From assembly GCF_001954135.1 (NCBI RefSeq), contig NZ_MBEQ01000109.1, positions 1 to 64,000 on the forward strand: a stretch of 64,000 bases of DNA, given 5' to 3'. Of this stretch, positions 1 through 8,141 are shown piece after piece. Every line of letters starts with the position of its first letter. The stretch's first letter is position 1. This stretch comes from Mycobacterium sp. GA-1841. Its GTDB lineage: Bacteria > Actinomycetota > Actinomycetes > Mycobacteriales > Mycobacteriaceae. Under the pieces are notes generated by a model. It worked only from the letters and a program-made list of their open reading frames with translations, was not told where the DNA came from and did no database searches. The position numbers and the translations under genes were made by a program.

Positions 1-637
1 GGCTGGACGCCCAGGCCGCCAACGAGCGTCCGGCCTCCAACACATGGCGTTCGGCGATGGTGCGGGCGGCCTCGGCGTCTTTGACTTCCAGGGCGTCGAG
101 CAACTGCTCGTGTTCGTCGAGGGAATGCTTCTCGTGTTCGGGAAACACCGTAAGGAAGTTCGACGGGACCACCCGTGCGGCCTGCCGGATCTGTGTCAGC
201 AACCGGGGGGAGTGTGCGGCCCGGTGGATGGCCTGATGAAACAGCCAGTTGGCCTCGCCGATGGTGTCGTCGCCCGAGCGGTGGGCGACATCGACCGCCA
301 GTTCGCGCAGGTGATTGAGTTCCTCCGGCGTGATGCGTTCTGCGGCCCAGGCCGCGGCCTGCCCGGTGAGCACGCCGAGAATCGTGAAGCTGTCGGTCGC
401 GTCTTTTGAGTTGACGCCGATGACGGTGATCCCGCTGCGGGGAGCGACGCGCACGAGCCCCTCGAACGAGAGTTCCAGCAGCGCTTCGCGCACCGGGGTG
501 CGGCTGGTGGCGAATTCCTCGGTGATGGCATCCAGATCGATGCGGCTGCCCGGGGCGAGGGCGCCGGTGATGATGCGGTCGCGCAATTCCCGGGCGGCAC
601 GTTCTCGCACGGTGCCGGAGATGTCCAGCGGGGTCAT
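1..637 (-). CDS. GntR family regulator with FCD domain (3' end outside window)
   Basis: Reading the minus strand from ATG at 637 gives at least 212 codons with no stop before the window edge, so the C-terminus is missing. The N-terminus (about residues 8-70) is a GntR winged helix: the run ITGALAPGSRIDLDAI is followed by TSRTPVREALLEL, the hallmark recognition-helix segment. The rest (about 80-212) is helical and looks like an FCD ligand-binding domain, with an N-x3-H segment (NWLFHQAIH) typical of its metal/ligand pocket. It is divergent from the monooxygenase gene at 707, with about 70 bp between the start codons holding a perfect palindrome. By family behaviour it probably represses that operon and responds to a small acid from its pathway; the ligand is unknown. 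Confidence 0.88.
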   Translation of the reverse strand, partial: MTPLDISGTVRERAARELRDRIITGALAPGSRIDLDAITEEFATSRTPVREALLELSFEGLVRVAPRSGITVIGVNSKDATDSFTILGVLTGQAAAWAAERITPEELNHLRELAVDVAHRSGDDTIGEANWLFHQAIHRAAHSPRLLTQIRQAARVVPSNFLTVFPEHEKHSLDEHEQLLDALEVKDAEAARTIAERHVLEAGRSLAAWASS

Positions 638-675
638 TCGTGCAGCGTACCGGTCTACGATATGAGATCCTTGAT

Positions 676-691
676 ATCTGATATATCAGAT
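676..691. promoter_or_regulatory. 16-bp perfect palindrome, probable GntR operator
   Basis: The sequence ATCTGATA-TATCAGAT is perfectly self-complementary and lies between the divergent GntR and monooxygenase genes. It sits in an AT-rich patch that could hold the -10 elements of either promoter. Operator function is inferred from position and symmetry. Confidence 0.6.
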
Positions 692-706
692 GTTAGATTC
701 CGAATT

Positions 707-2065
707 ATGCGCACTGACCAGATGGCCCTCGTGGCATTCATGCAGGCTGGGAGCACCTCTGTGTATGCCGGCTCCTGGCGACACCCGGCGACCGAACACG
801 GTTACCTCGACGCGTCCTATTACGCGAAGATCGGCCGCCAGCTCGAAGAAGGTTGTTTCGACCTGATGTTCTTCGATGACCGGTTGGCGATGCCCGGCAT
901 CTACGGTGGGTCGGTCGCCGAGGCCGTCCGCTACGGGGCGCGTCCGGTCAAATTGGATCTCAGCGTGGTTCTCGGCGTCCTCGCGCAGACCACGTCCCAC
1001 ATCGGACTGGGGGCCACCTACTCCACCACCTACTACGCGCCCTTCCACGTGGCGCGGACATTCGCGACGCTCGATCACCTGTCCCGCGGACGGGCGGCAT
1101 GGAACGTGGTCACGTCGGTCAACGACAGCGAGGCACAGAACTTCGGGATCGATTCCCACCTCGGCCACGACGAGCGCTACGACCGCGCCGACGAGTTCCT
1201 CGACGTTGTGGCGGGACTCTGGGACACCTGGGAGGACGACGCGATCGAGCACCACCGAACCTCGGGCCACTACGCCGATCCCGGGAAGGTGCACGAACTC
1301 GGCCACGTCGGCCGCTACTTCTCGGCGCGCGGTCCGCTGACCGTGCCACGTACCCCGCAGGGACGCCCGGTCATCCTGCAGGCCGGATCGTCGGGACGGG
1401 GTCGTGAATTCGCCTCGCGCTGGGCCGATCTCATCTTCACCGGAGATCCGGGCCTGGATGTGGCGCGGCCCCATTACGCCGACCAGAAGCAGCGGATCGC
1501 CGATGCCGGCCGTGATCCGGCGTCGGTGCGAATCTGCCCCATGGCCTACACCGTCGTCGGCGAAACCGAATCTCACGCCAAGGAACGCGAAGACATGTTC
1601 CTCAACGACCTGGTGGACCCGATGGCCTCGCTGACCCTGCTGTCGGAGCTGATGAATTACGACTTCGCCCAACACGGTCTCGACGACCCGGTCACCGATG
1701 AACTCATCGCCTCGGTCTCGGGCATCCGTGGACTGGTGCAGAGCCTGCGGGCACATATCGGCGGGGACACCGTGACGGTCCGCGACCTGGCCGGCCACCG
1801 CGCCACCTTGCTGCAAGGCCCGCGCTTCGTCGGCACCGGCGCGCAGGTGGCCGACCAGATGGAGGAGTGGTTCACCGGCGGCGCCTGCGACGGATTCGTC
1901 GTGGCCGCAACGCATTCCCCGGGTTCCTACGAGGAGTTCGTGCGGATGGTGGTGCCCGAACTGCAGCACCGCGGCCTGTTTCGCACCGCCTACACCGGCT
2001 CCACCCTCCGGGACCACCTGGGGCTGGATCGGCCGGCCAGCACGCTCACCCGGTCGGCGTCGTAG
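707..2065 (+). CDS. NtaA/SnaA/DszA-type FMN-dependent monooxygenase (bacterial luciferase-like)
   Basis: 452 aa. The N-terminus (SWRHPATEHGYLDASYYAKIGRQLEEG.. region, and FDLMFFDDRLAMP) and the segments TSHIGLGATYSTTYYAPFHVARTFATLD and AAWNVVTSVND are characteristic of the NtaA/SnaA/DszA/SoxA branch of flavin-dependent monooxygenases, which use FMNH2 from a separate reductase. The later stretch RPVILQAGSSGRGREFASRWADLIF is also typical. I chose ATG 707 because the protein then begins at the usual family position; an in-frame ATG at 662 would run through the palindrome, and ATG 722 is possible. It abuts the next gene (TAG then ATG with no gap), so the three genes here are one operon. Substrate unknown; no reductase gene is adjacent. 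Confidence 0.85.
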   Translation: MRTDQMALVAFMQAGSTSVYAGSWRHPATEHGYLDASYYAKIGRQLEEGCFDLMFFDDRLAMPGIYGGSVAEAVRYGARPVKLDLSVVLGVLAQTTSHIGLGATYSTTYYAPFHVARTFATLDHLSRGRAAWNVVTSVNDSEAQNFGIDSHLGHDERYDRADEFLDVVAGLWDTWEDDAIEHHRTSGHYADPGKVHELGHVGRYFSARGPLTVPRTPQGRPVILQAGSSGRGREFASRWADLIFTGDPGLDVARPHYADQKQRIADAGRDPASVRICPMAYTVVGETESHAKEREDMFLNDLVDPMASLTLLSELMNYDFAQHGLDDPVTDELIASVSGIRGLVQSLRAHIGGDTVTVRDLAGHRATLLQGPRFVGTGAQVADQMEEWFTGGACDGFVVAATHSPGSYEEFVRMVVPELQHRGLFRTAYTGSTLRDHLGLDRPASTLTRSAS

Positions 2066-3259
2066 ATGGGCGGCATGCTCGAGGGTATCCGGGTGCTCGA
2101 CCTCGCGACGCTGGCCGCCGCACCTCTGGCCGCGACGTATCTGGGTGAATTCGGCGCCGACGTCATCAAGGTCGAACAACCGGGGCAGGGTGATCCCATC
2201 CGCACCTGGGGTCACCAACGTGGCGGTATCGGTTTGATGTGGAAATCGGTGTCCCGCAACAAGAGGTCGATCACAGTCAATCTGCGGGTGCCCGAGGGAC
2301 AGGATCTGGTACGTCGCCTCGCCGCGCAGGCCGATGTCGTCATCGTCAACACCCGGCCGCAGACCTTGCGAACGTGGGGACTGGACTACGAAGCACTGCG
2401 CGCGGTCAATGATCGCATTGTCATGCTGCACATCACCGGGTTCGGGCTGTCCGGGCCCAAGAGTGAGCGTCCGGGTTTCGGCACCCTCGGCGAGGCGATG
2501 AGCGGATTCGCCCATGTGACCGGGCAAGCCGACGGTCCACCGACCCTGCCGCCGTTCATGCTCGCTGACGGGGTCGCGTCGTTGAATGCCGCCTACGCGG
2601 TGATGATGGCGCTATATCACCGGGATGTGCACGGCGCATCGGGTCAGCTGATCGACATCAACCTGGTCGACCCGTTGGCGCGACTGCTGGAGCAGACCCT
2701 GCTCGGGTACGACCAACTCGGCATCGTCGGACAGCGCTCCGGTAACCGCTGGGACATCTCGGCGCCCCGCAACACCTACCGGACGTCGGACGGGCGCTGG
2801 CTCGCCATGTCGGGTAGCTCACCGGCCCTGGCGCTGCGGGTATTCCGCGCCATCGGTCGCGACGACCTGGTGACCCACGCCGACTTCTCCGATCCGCAAA
2901 GACGATTGGCCCGGGCCGCCGAGGTCGACGCGGTGGTCGCGGAATGGGTCGCCGCCCACACGTTGGCCGAGGCCATGTCCGTGTTCGACGCCGCAGAGGT
3001 GGCGGCCGCACCCGTCTACGACATCACCCAACTCCTCGACGATGAACAACTGCGACACCGCGAGGTGTTCGTCGCCGTCGAAGACGAGGAACTCGGCGCC
3101 ATGACCGTACAGGCGCCGGTGCCGAGATTCTCTGCCGCACAGGGACATCTGAGTCACCTTGGGCCGACCCTCGGTCAGCACACGGGCGAGGTGCTCGACG
3201 AGATCCTCGGCCTGACCAAAACCGATATCGACGATCTGCGCGCCCGCGGCGCACTGTAA
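2066..3259 (+). CDS. Class III CoA-transferase (CaiB/BaiF family)
   Basis: 397 aa. The start MLEGIRVLDLATLAAAPLAATYLGEFGADVIKVE is the classic family N-terminus, with the EQPGQGDP and SVSRNKRSITVNL segments next. A conserved Asp in the DYEAL region would carry the covalent CoA intermediate. Members move CoA between carboxylic acids as an interlocked dimer. It directly follows the monooxygenase with no gap and precedes the CitE-like lyase by 20 bp, so the operon probably oxidises an organic acid, activates it as a CoA thioester and cleaves it. ATG 2075 (MLEGIRV) is an alternative start. Confidence 0.9.
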   Translation: MGGMLEGIRVLDLATLAAAPLAATYLGEFGADVIKVEQPGQGDPIRTWGHQRGGIGLMWKSVSRNKRSITVNLRVPEGQDLVRRLAAQADVVIVNTRPQTLRTWGLDYEALRAVNDRIVMLHITGFGLSGPKSERPGFGTLGEAMSGFAHVTGQADGPPTLPPFMLADGVASLNAAYAVMMALYHRDVHGASGQLIDINLVDPLARLLEQTLLGYDQLGIVGQRSGNRWDISAPRNTYRTSDGRWLAMSGSSPALALRVFRAIGRDDLVTHADFSDPQRRLARAAEVDAVVAEWVAAHTLAEAMSVFDAAEVAAAPVYDITQLLDDEQLRHREVFVAVEDEELGAMTVQAPVPRFSAAQGHLSHLGPTLGQHTGEVLDEILGLTKTDIDDLRARGAL

Positions 3260-3279
3260 ACCGAAGGGAATCAATCACG

Positions 3280-4188
3280 ATGAGCAAGCTGTTGCGGCGT
3301 TCCGAGCTGGCCCTGCCGGCCTGCAATGACCACATGTTCGTCAAGGGCGTCACCTGTGGCGCCGACTTGGTGTTCCTCGACCTTGAGGACGCCACTCCGG
3401 TAGGGCTCAAGGTGGAATCTCGCGCCAAGGCGATCCATGCGTTGACCGAACTCGACTGGGGCCGAACGGCACGGGCGGTGCGGATCAACGGCCTGGACAC
3501 GCAGTGGTGCCACGACGACATCATCGAGGTGGTCACCCACGCCGGCGCGCAACTCGACACCATCGTGATCCCCAAGGCTTGCACGGCCAAAGATGTCTGG
3601 TGGGTGGATCTGCTGCTCACTCAGCTGGAGGAAAAGTTAGGTCTTGCCAAGAGGATTCGCTTGGAGGTGTTGATCGAGGAGGTCGAAGGGCTGGCGAATG
3701 CCGAGGAGATCGTGCGGGCCAGCTCACGCCTGGACGCGGTGATCTTCGGCGTGGGCGACTTCTCGCTGTCGCAAGGGGCGCGGGTGGACACTAACTTCGT
3801 ACCGATGGGGGATTACCCGGGCGACTTCTGGGCTTATGCCCGCAACAAGATCATGGTCGCGGCCCGCATCGCGGGTATCGACGCCATCGATTCGCCGTAT
3901 CCGGACTACGCCGACGTGACCGGCTACGAAGCTGAAGCCCGCCGGTCGTCGCTGTATGGCTACACGGGCAAGTGGGCCATCCATCCCAGCCAGGTTCCGA
4001 TCGCCAACGAGGTGTTCGCCCCGACCGCCGATGAGATCGCGCTGGCCCATCGCAACGTCGCGGCGTATCGCGAGGCCGAGGCCAAGGGCCGCGGTGCCGT
4101 AGGCGTCGACGGGGTGCTGGTCGATGCCGCACACGTAAAGAAGGCCGAAGAGGTGTTGGCTCGCGCTGCGTTGGTCGGTGCCGCCTGA
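3280..4188 (+). CDS. HpcH/HpaI (CitE-like) aldolase/lyase
   Basis: 302 aa, the usual size for CitE-type beta/alpha-barrel lyases. Visible motifs are LDLEDA (first acidic metal-region motif), a long LEVLIEEVEGLANAEEI strand, GVGDFS (metal-binding Asp) and GKWAIHPSQV near residue 230, the signature of malyl-CoA/citramalyl-CoA lyase relatives. It would cleave or form a 3-hydroxyacyl-CoA using Mg2+. A GAAGGGAA ribosome site precedes ATG 3280. Third gene of the operon after the monooxygenase and CoA-transferase; the pairing suggests cleavage of a CoA thioester made by the preceding enzyme. Exact substrate not predictable. Confidence 0.85.
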   Translation: MSKLLRRSELALPACNDHMFVKGVTCGADLVFLDLEDATPVGLKVESRAKAIHALTELDWGRTARAVRINGLDTQWCHDDIIEVVTHAGAQLDTIVIPKACTAKDVWWVDLLLTQLEEKLGLAKRIRLEVLIEEVEGLANAEEIVRASSRLDAVIFGVGDFSLSQGARVDTNFVPMGDYPGDFWAYARNKIMVAARIAGIDAIDSPYPDYADVTGYEAEARRSSLYGYTGKWAIHPSQVPIANEVFAPTADEIALAHRNVAAYREAEAKGRGAVGVDGVLVDAAHVKKAEEVLARAALVGAA

Positions 4189-4998
4189 TTACCCGAACTC
4201 GACGACGTTGGTCGGTGCCCGGAACCGTTGCAGCCGGGGCGATCGGTAGACGAATGCCGCTGCGTGCGACAGGATTCTGCCGCGCCCGGGGGGCATCGGC
4301 GCCTCATGTACCGCGCACACGCCGGGAACGGCTCGAAGCTCGTCGTACTGGTCGGCGGTGAACGAGAACGGCATGGGCGGTGCGGTGTACTGCTTGCTCA
4401 GCCTGATGCCGTGCCGTTGCGAATACCAGCTCAGGTAGCGCGGCACGCTATCGAAGATCAGTCGGCCCCCGGGAAACCGCGTGGCGCAGGCTGCGATGAG
4501 ATCGAACACCTCACTGCGCCGTAGGTACTGGAACAGCCCTTCGGCGGTGACGAGCACACCGTCGGTGGCCTCGACATGGTCCATCCACGAGTGGTCGAGT
4601 GCAGACTGGGCCAGGTGGCGGAGCCGGTCAGAGGCCGGGAGGAGTTCCCGGCGCAGGTGCACGATCGGCTCCAGATCCACCGACAGCCAGTTCAATTCAC
4701 CGTTGTCCAGGCGCCAGAAGCTGGTCTGCAACCCTTCGGCCAAGGCCACCACCGCCGCGCGGCGGTGCGTCGCCAGGTACTGGCGGGAGACGGCATCGAA
4801 GGCCACCGCCCGCAGCGCGGTGGCCTGGTGGGTCCGGCCGAAGTGGTGATAGTCATAGCCGAGGCTGTCTCGTAGCGCGATCGCCATCGGGTCGTCGATG
4901 ACACCGTCGGCCCGGGCGGCTTCGGTCGCTCGTTGATGAAGCGTCAAGAGCGCGGTTTCTGAGATCGCCGTCAGATGACGAGCGTCGATGACTGGCAC
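4189..4998 (-). CDS. Class I SAM-dependent methyltransferase (LCM/PPM-like)
   Basis: 269 aa from a GTG at 4998. The segments DGVIDDPMAIALRDSL, VVALAEGLQTSFWRLDN and WLSVDLEPIVHLRRELLP match the leucine carboxyl methyltransferase-like family that is expanded in mycobacteria as putative S-adenosylmethionine-dependent methyltransferases. TAEGLFQYL near residue 150 is the conserved post-SAM motif. Its stop is immediately adjacent to the stop of the lyase gene (convergent, no gap). Not obviously linked to either neighbouring cluster; target unknown. Confidence 0.8.
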   Translation of the reverse strand: MPVIDARHLTAISETALLTLHQRATEAARADGVIDDPMAIALRDSLGYDYHHFGRTHQATALRAVAFDAVSRQYLATHRRAAVVALAEGLQTSFWRLDNGELNWLSVDLEPIVHLRRELLPASDRLRHLAQSALDHSWMDHVEATDGVLVTAEGLFQYLRRSEVFDLIAACATRFPGGRLIFDSVPRYLSWYSQRHGIRLSKQYTAPPMPFSFTADQYDELRAVPGVCAVHEAPMPPGRGRILSHAAAFVYRSPRLQRFRAPTNVVEFG

Positions 4999-5057
4999 GT
5001 GACGACCGTACCTGCCGGAAGCGCTTGCCCCGGTGGGTCGGTCATCTCCACCCTCTC

Positions 5058-5086
5058 GGGAACTTTCCGGCGACCCTGCTCGACTA
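5058..5086 (+). promoter_or_regulatory. ECF (SigC-type) promoter of the PPE gene
   Basis: -35 GGGAACT at 5058-5064, 16-nt spacer, -10 CGACTA at 5081-5086. The same pattern with the same spacing occurs before four other units of this locus (6647, 14571, 16678, 21091). A CTCAAGGAC element just after the -10 is also found after the promoter at 21091. Assignment to the local sigma factor is inference. Confidence 0.8.
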
Positions 5087-5154
5087 GCTCAAGGACTAGG
5101 CGAATGCGCGCCCGTTCGCGCATCCGGTCCGACGCACGGCGAGGAGGCGATGAG

Positions 5155-6645
5155 GTGACCGCACCGCTGTGGTGGGCCATGCCCCCGGAGGTGCACTCGG
5201 CCTTGTTGACCTCGGGCCCCGGGCCGGGATCGCTGCTGGCGGCGGCCGGACAGTGGGAGGAACTGAGCACCCAATACCATGCCGCAGCAGCCGAACTCAC
5301 CCAGATCCTGGCCGGGGTGACGACCAGTGGGTGGGAAGGGCCGAGCGCCGCGCAGTATGCGACGGCCCACGGCCCCTACCTGGCATGGCTGCAGCAGGCC
5401 GGCGCCGACAGCGCGCTCACCGCCGCACAGCACGCGACCGTCGCGGCCGCGTACAGCACCGCGCTCGCCAGCATGCCCACCCCCGCCGAGCTCGCCGCCA
5501 ACCACATCGCCCACGGAGTGCTCTTGGCCACCAACTTCTTCGGCATCAACACCATCCCGATTGCCGTCAACGAGGCCGACTACGTGCGGATGTGGCTACA
5601 GGCCGCCGAAACGATGACGACCTATGAGGCAGTGGCGACCAGCGCATACTCGGTGGTGCCGTCGACCCCGCCGGCCCCGTCGATCCTGGCGCCGGGCGGC
5701 GAAGCCGAGGGTGGGCGGCAGAACAGCGCAGGGGCCACGCCACAAGCACAGCCGCCCACCGACATCTGGCAGTTGATCTCCCAGCTGATCTCGGGTGCCG
5801 GCAACCCCCAACAGCTGTTGGACACCTTCCAGCAGCTCTTCGGAAATCTGGGATTCAATCCAGCAGAAGCCGCGATCCTCGCGGCCATCGCGCTCGTGCT
5901 GTACGACATGCTCTGGTACCCCTACTACGCCTCATACTCACTGCTGCTTCTGCCGTTCTTCGCGCCTGCCCTCAGCGCCCTGAGTGCGTTGAGCGCCTTG
6001 GCCTTCCTTCGGAACGAGGGGCCGACAGCCACATCTCTGCCGGCCTCGACGGAACGGCAGGGTGCCCACCCCGCCACCTCACATTTCGACGCCGGGGCGG
6101 CGATGATGCCGTCGGGAATCTCGCCGGGTGTGCCACATTCCGGCAGTTCCGCGCCGGGGCCGACCGCCTCGGCCGGAGCGGGCAGCTCGCCGGCTTCACC
6201 GGCGATGAGCTACGCGGTACCCGGCCTCGATCCACCGACGGTGGCGGCGGGCCCGAAATCGGGCACGAGAACCTCTGAAACCATGCCTGATGGCGTCGCC
6301 GGGGTCACGGCGACGAGAGCCGCTGTCGTCGGTGGTCGCGTCAGGAGACGGCCGGGTCGCCGGCGGGAGCCGGCGCATGGACACCGCTACGAGTTTCTCG
6401 ACGCCGCCGGCGCCGGCGACACCGGCACCGAAGACACCCGTGGCGAGAGCCGCGACCGGACTCGGGATGACCGACCGTCCCCCGGCACCCAGGGGACGAC
6501 AGGTCTCGGCTTCACCGGCGCGAACCCGGTCGCGGTGACCGCCCCGGCCGCGGGGTTGGCCCGGCATGGGGTGAGCACCGGCGAGGCCGCGGTCCCGATG
6601 GTGCCGGCCACCTGGCCGGGGCGGCCGGACGAACTCTGCGAATAG
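5155..6645 (+). CDS. PPE family protein (PPE1-like, SVP-type C-terminus)
   Basis: 496 aa from GTG 5155, which has a GAGGAGG ribosome site seven bases upstream and gives the standard mycobacterial start TAPLWWAMPPEVHS. Residues 1 to about 170 form the PPE domain, with the WxG-like turn SGWEGPSAAQY. A hydrophobic stretch follows around 245-285, then a Pro/Ala/Ser-rich linker, a basic patch (RRRPGRRR) and a C-terminal GFTGAN...VPMVPATWPG tail like that of PPE-SVP proteins. No PE partner gene is adjacent. In M. tuberculosis PPE1 (Rv0096) precedes the same biosynthetic genes, so this is its likely counterpart. PPE proteins are exported by type VII secretion and some act in outer-membrane uptake; a role in metallophore traffic is inference. 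Confidence 0.87.
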   Translation: MTAPLWWAMPPEVHSALLTSGPGPGSLLAAAGQWEELSTQYHAAAAELTQILAGVTTSGWEGPSAAQYATAHGPYLAWLQQAGADSALTAAQHATVAAAYSTALASMPTPAELAANHIAHGVLLATNFFGINTIPIAVNEADYVRMWLQAAETMTTYEAVATSAYSVVPSTPPAPSILAPGGEAEGGRQNSAGATPQAQPPTDIWQLISQLISGAGNPQQLLDTFQQLFGNLGFNPAEAAILAAIALVLYDMLWYPYYASYSLLLLPFFAPALSALSALSALAFLRNEGPTATSLPASTERQGAHPATSHFDAGAAMMPSGISPGVPHSGSSAPGPTASAGAGSSPASPAMSYAVPGLDPPTVAAGPKSGTRTSETMPDGVAGVTATRAAVVGGRVRRRPGRRREPAHGHRYEFLDAAGAGDTGTEDTRGESRDRTRDDRPSPGTQGTTGLGFTGANPVAVTAPAAGLARHGVSTGEAAVPMVPATWPGRPDELCE

Positions 6646-6646
6646 C

Positions 6647-6675
6647 GGGAACTCTCAACCCGTTTCACTCGACCA
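6647..6675 (+). promoter_or_regulatory. ECF (SigC-type) promoter of the isonitrile lipopeptide operon
   Basis: GGGAACT at 6647-6653, 16 nt, CGACCA at 6670-6675. The -35 begins two bases after the PPE stop codon, so the biosynthetic operon can be transcribed separately from the PPE gene. The start codon at 6715 leaves a leader of about 30 nt. Confidence 0.82.
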
Positions 6676-6714
6676 ATCGTCAGCACCACGATGTGTGCGT
6701 AACGAGGAGAAAAG

Positions 6715-7584
6715 ATGACGCTGAACGTCAAAGGGGCCGGGCTCGGGGCGCAGGTCACGGGAATCGACCCCAAGAACCTCGACACCGTCACGACCGACGA
6801 GATCCGCGAGATCGTCTACCAGAACAAGTTGGTGGTTCTCAAAGATGTCCACCCGACGCCGGAAGAGTTTCTCGCACTCGGCCGTATCGTCGGCGATGTC
6901 GTCACCTACTACGAGCCGATCTATCACCACCAGGACCATCCGGAAATCTTCGTCTCCTCCACAGAGGAAGGTCACGGCGTCCCGAGGACCGGCGCGTTCT
7001 GGCACATCGACTACATGTTCATGCCGGAACCTTTCGCGTTTTCCATGGTGGTGCCGCTGGCCGTACCGGGCACCGATCGTGGGACGTACTTCATCGACCT
7101 CAACAAGGTATGGGAGTCCCTTCCCGAGTCTGTACGCCAGCCGGTGCGGGGCACCTTCGCCACGCATGATCCGCGGCGGCACATCAAAATTCGACCGGCT
7201 GACGTCTACAAACCGATCGGTGAGGTCTGGGACGAAATCTCGAAGACCACCCCGCCGATCACCTGGCCGACGGTGATCCGGCACCCGGAGACCGGCCAGG
7301 AGATCCTCTACATCTGCGCCTCGGGCACCACGAAGATCGAGGACGCCCAGGGGACGGTCCTGGAGCCCACCGTGCTGCAGGAGCTGATGGCGGCCACCGG
7401 ACAACTCGATCCCGAGTTCGCCTCACCGTTCATCCACACCCAGCACTACGAAGTCGGCGATGTTGTGTTGTGGGACAACCGAGTTCTGATGCATCGAGCC
7501 AAACACGGCACCACCCCAGGGACTTTGACCACTCATCGGCTGACCATGCTGGACGGCCTCACCACACCCGGATATGGAGTATGA
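6715..7584 (+). CDS. TauD-fold Fe(II)/2-oxoglutarate isonitrile-forming oxidase (ScoE/Rv0097-like)
   Basis: 289 aa. The facial triad is visible: His97 and Asp99 in FWHIDYMF and His260 in LMHRAKHG, with Arg275 (THRLTML) for 2-oxoglutarate. ScoE/Rv0097-type enzymes turn an N-carboxymethyl-3-aminoacyl precursor into an isonitrile by oxidative decarboxylation. Tyr65/Tyr66 and a KIRPADVY segment are in places expected for substrate carboxylate binding. Identity rests mainly on context: the following genes are the same set and order as Rv0098-Rv0101. An AACGAGGAG ribosome site precedes ATG 6715. It overlaps the next gene by four bases (ATGA). Cytoplasmic. Confidence 0.88.
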   Translation: MTLNVKGAGLGAQVTGIDPKNLDTVTTDEIREIVYQNKLVVLKDVHPTPEEFLALGRIVGDVVTYYEPIYHHQDHPEIFVSSTEEGHGVPRTGAFWHIDYMFMPEPFAFSMVVPLAVPGTDRGTYFIDLNKVWESLPESVRQPVRGTFATHDPRRHIKIRPADVYKPIGEVWDEISKTTPPITWPTVIRHPETGQEILYICASGTTKIEDAQGTVLEPTVLQELMAATGQLDPEFASPFIHTQHYEVGDVVLWDNRVLMHRAKHGTTPGTLTTHRLTMLDGLTTPGYGV

Positions 7585-8141
7585 GCATGAGCACCCCCGA
7601 GACGTTACCCGCGGCACCAACTGCACACGGAATCACCGGCACCGCACCGATACCCGAGGAACTGCTGGTCAAGGTGCTCGAGCCCTATTCCTACAAAAGG
7701 TGCCGCTATCTTCTCGACGCGGAGTACGAGGCCAGCGAGACCTCGGTGTTCGCCCTCGGAAACTTCAGCATCAAAGAGCCCGCATATATTCGCGACACCG
7801 GCCACTTCAACGCGGCCGAATGGGTGTTGTGTTTCAACCAGCTGGCCTACAGTGCGTTCGCACCGGCGATCCTCAACGAACAGATACCGGAATTCCGGGG
7901 CTGGTCGATGGAGGACTACTTCAACTATCAACTGCCCAGCATGTTGATCAAGTCCACGGCCTCACGCTTCAAGCGGCCGATCCGATCCCACAAGTTCTCG
8001 GCACGGTTGCTGTGCAATGACTTCGAGGTGGTCGATCGAACCATCCGCTACCTCAAGATTGCCTGCAAAGTCGAATTCTGGGACGAGGACGGCGGGGCGG
8101 CCTCCGGCGAGGTCGAACTGGCAGCCCTCAACATCCCGTGA
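7581..8141 (+). CDS. fcoT: FcoT-like hotdog acyl-CoA thioesterase / lyase of isonitrile lipopeptide synthesis
   Basis: 186 aa, very close to the size of M. tuberculosis FcoT (Rv0098). The stretch FNQLAYSAFAPAILNEQIPEF and the SMLIKSTASRFKRPI segment are FcoT-like, and the hotdog fold is expected. In the isonitrile lipopeptide pathway the equivalent protein (ScoD) is described as adding glycine to an enoyl thioester to make the N-carboxymethyl-3-aminoacyl intermediate, although Rv0098 was first named a long-chain acyl-CoA thioesterase. ATG 7581 overlaps the upstream stop and the 3' end overlaps the FadD start by four bases, giving tight translational coupling. Confidence 0.85.
   Translation: MSMSTPETLPAAPTAHGITGTAPIPEELLVKVLEPYSYKRCRYLLDAEYEASETSVFALGNFSIKEPAYIRDTGHFNAAEWVLCFNQLAYSAFAPAILNEQIPEFRGWSMEDYFNYQLPSMLIKSTASRFKRPIRSHKFSARLLCNDFEVVDRTIRYLKIACKVEFWDEDGGAASGEVELAALNIP

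Noticed and set aside
686..2527. 613-codon open frame on the minus strand opposite the monooxygenase gene
   Set aside because: Typical antisense open frame in GC-rich DNA; no family motifs, and it conflicts with two well-supported genes.
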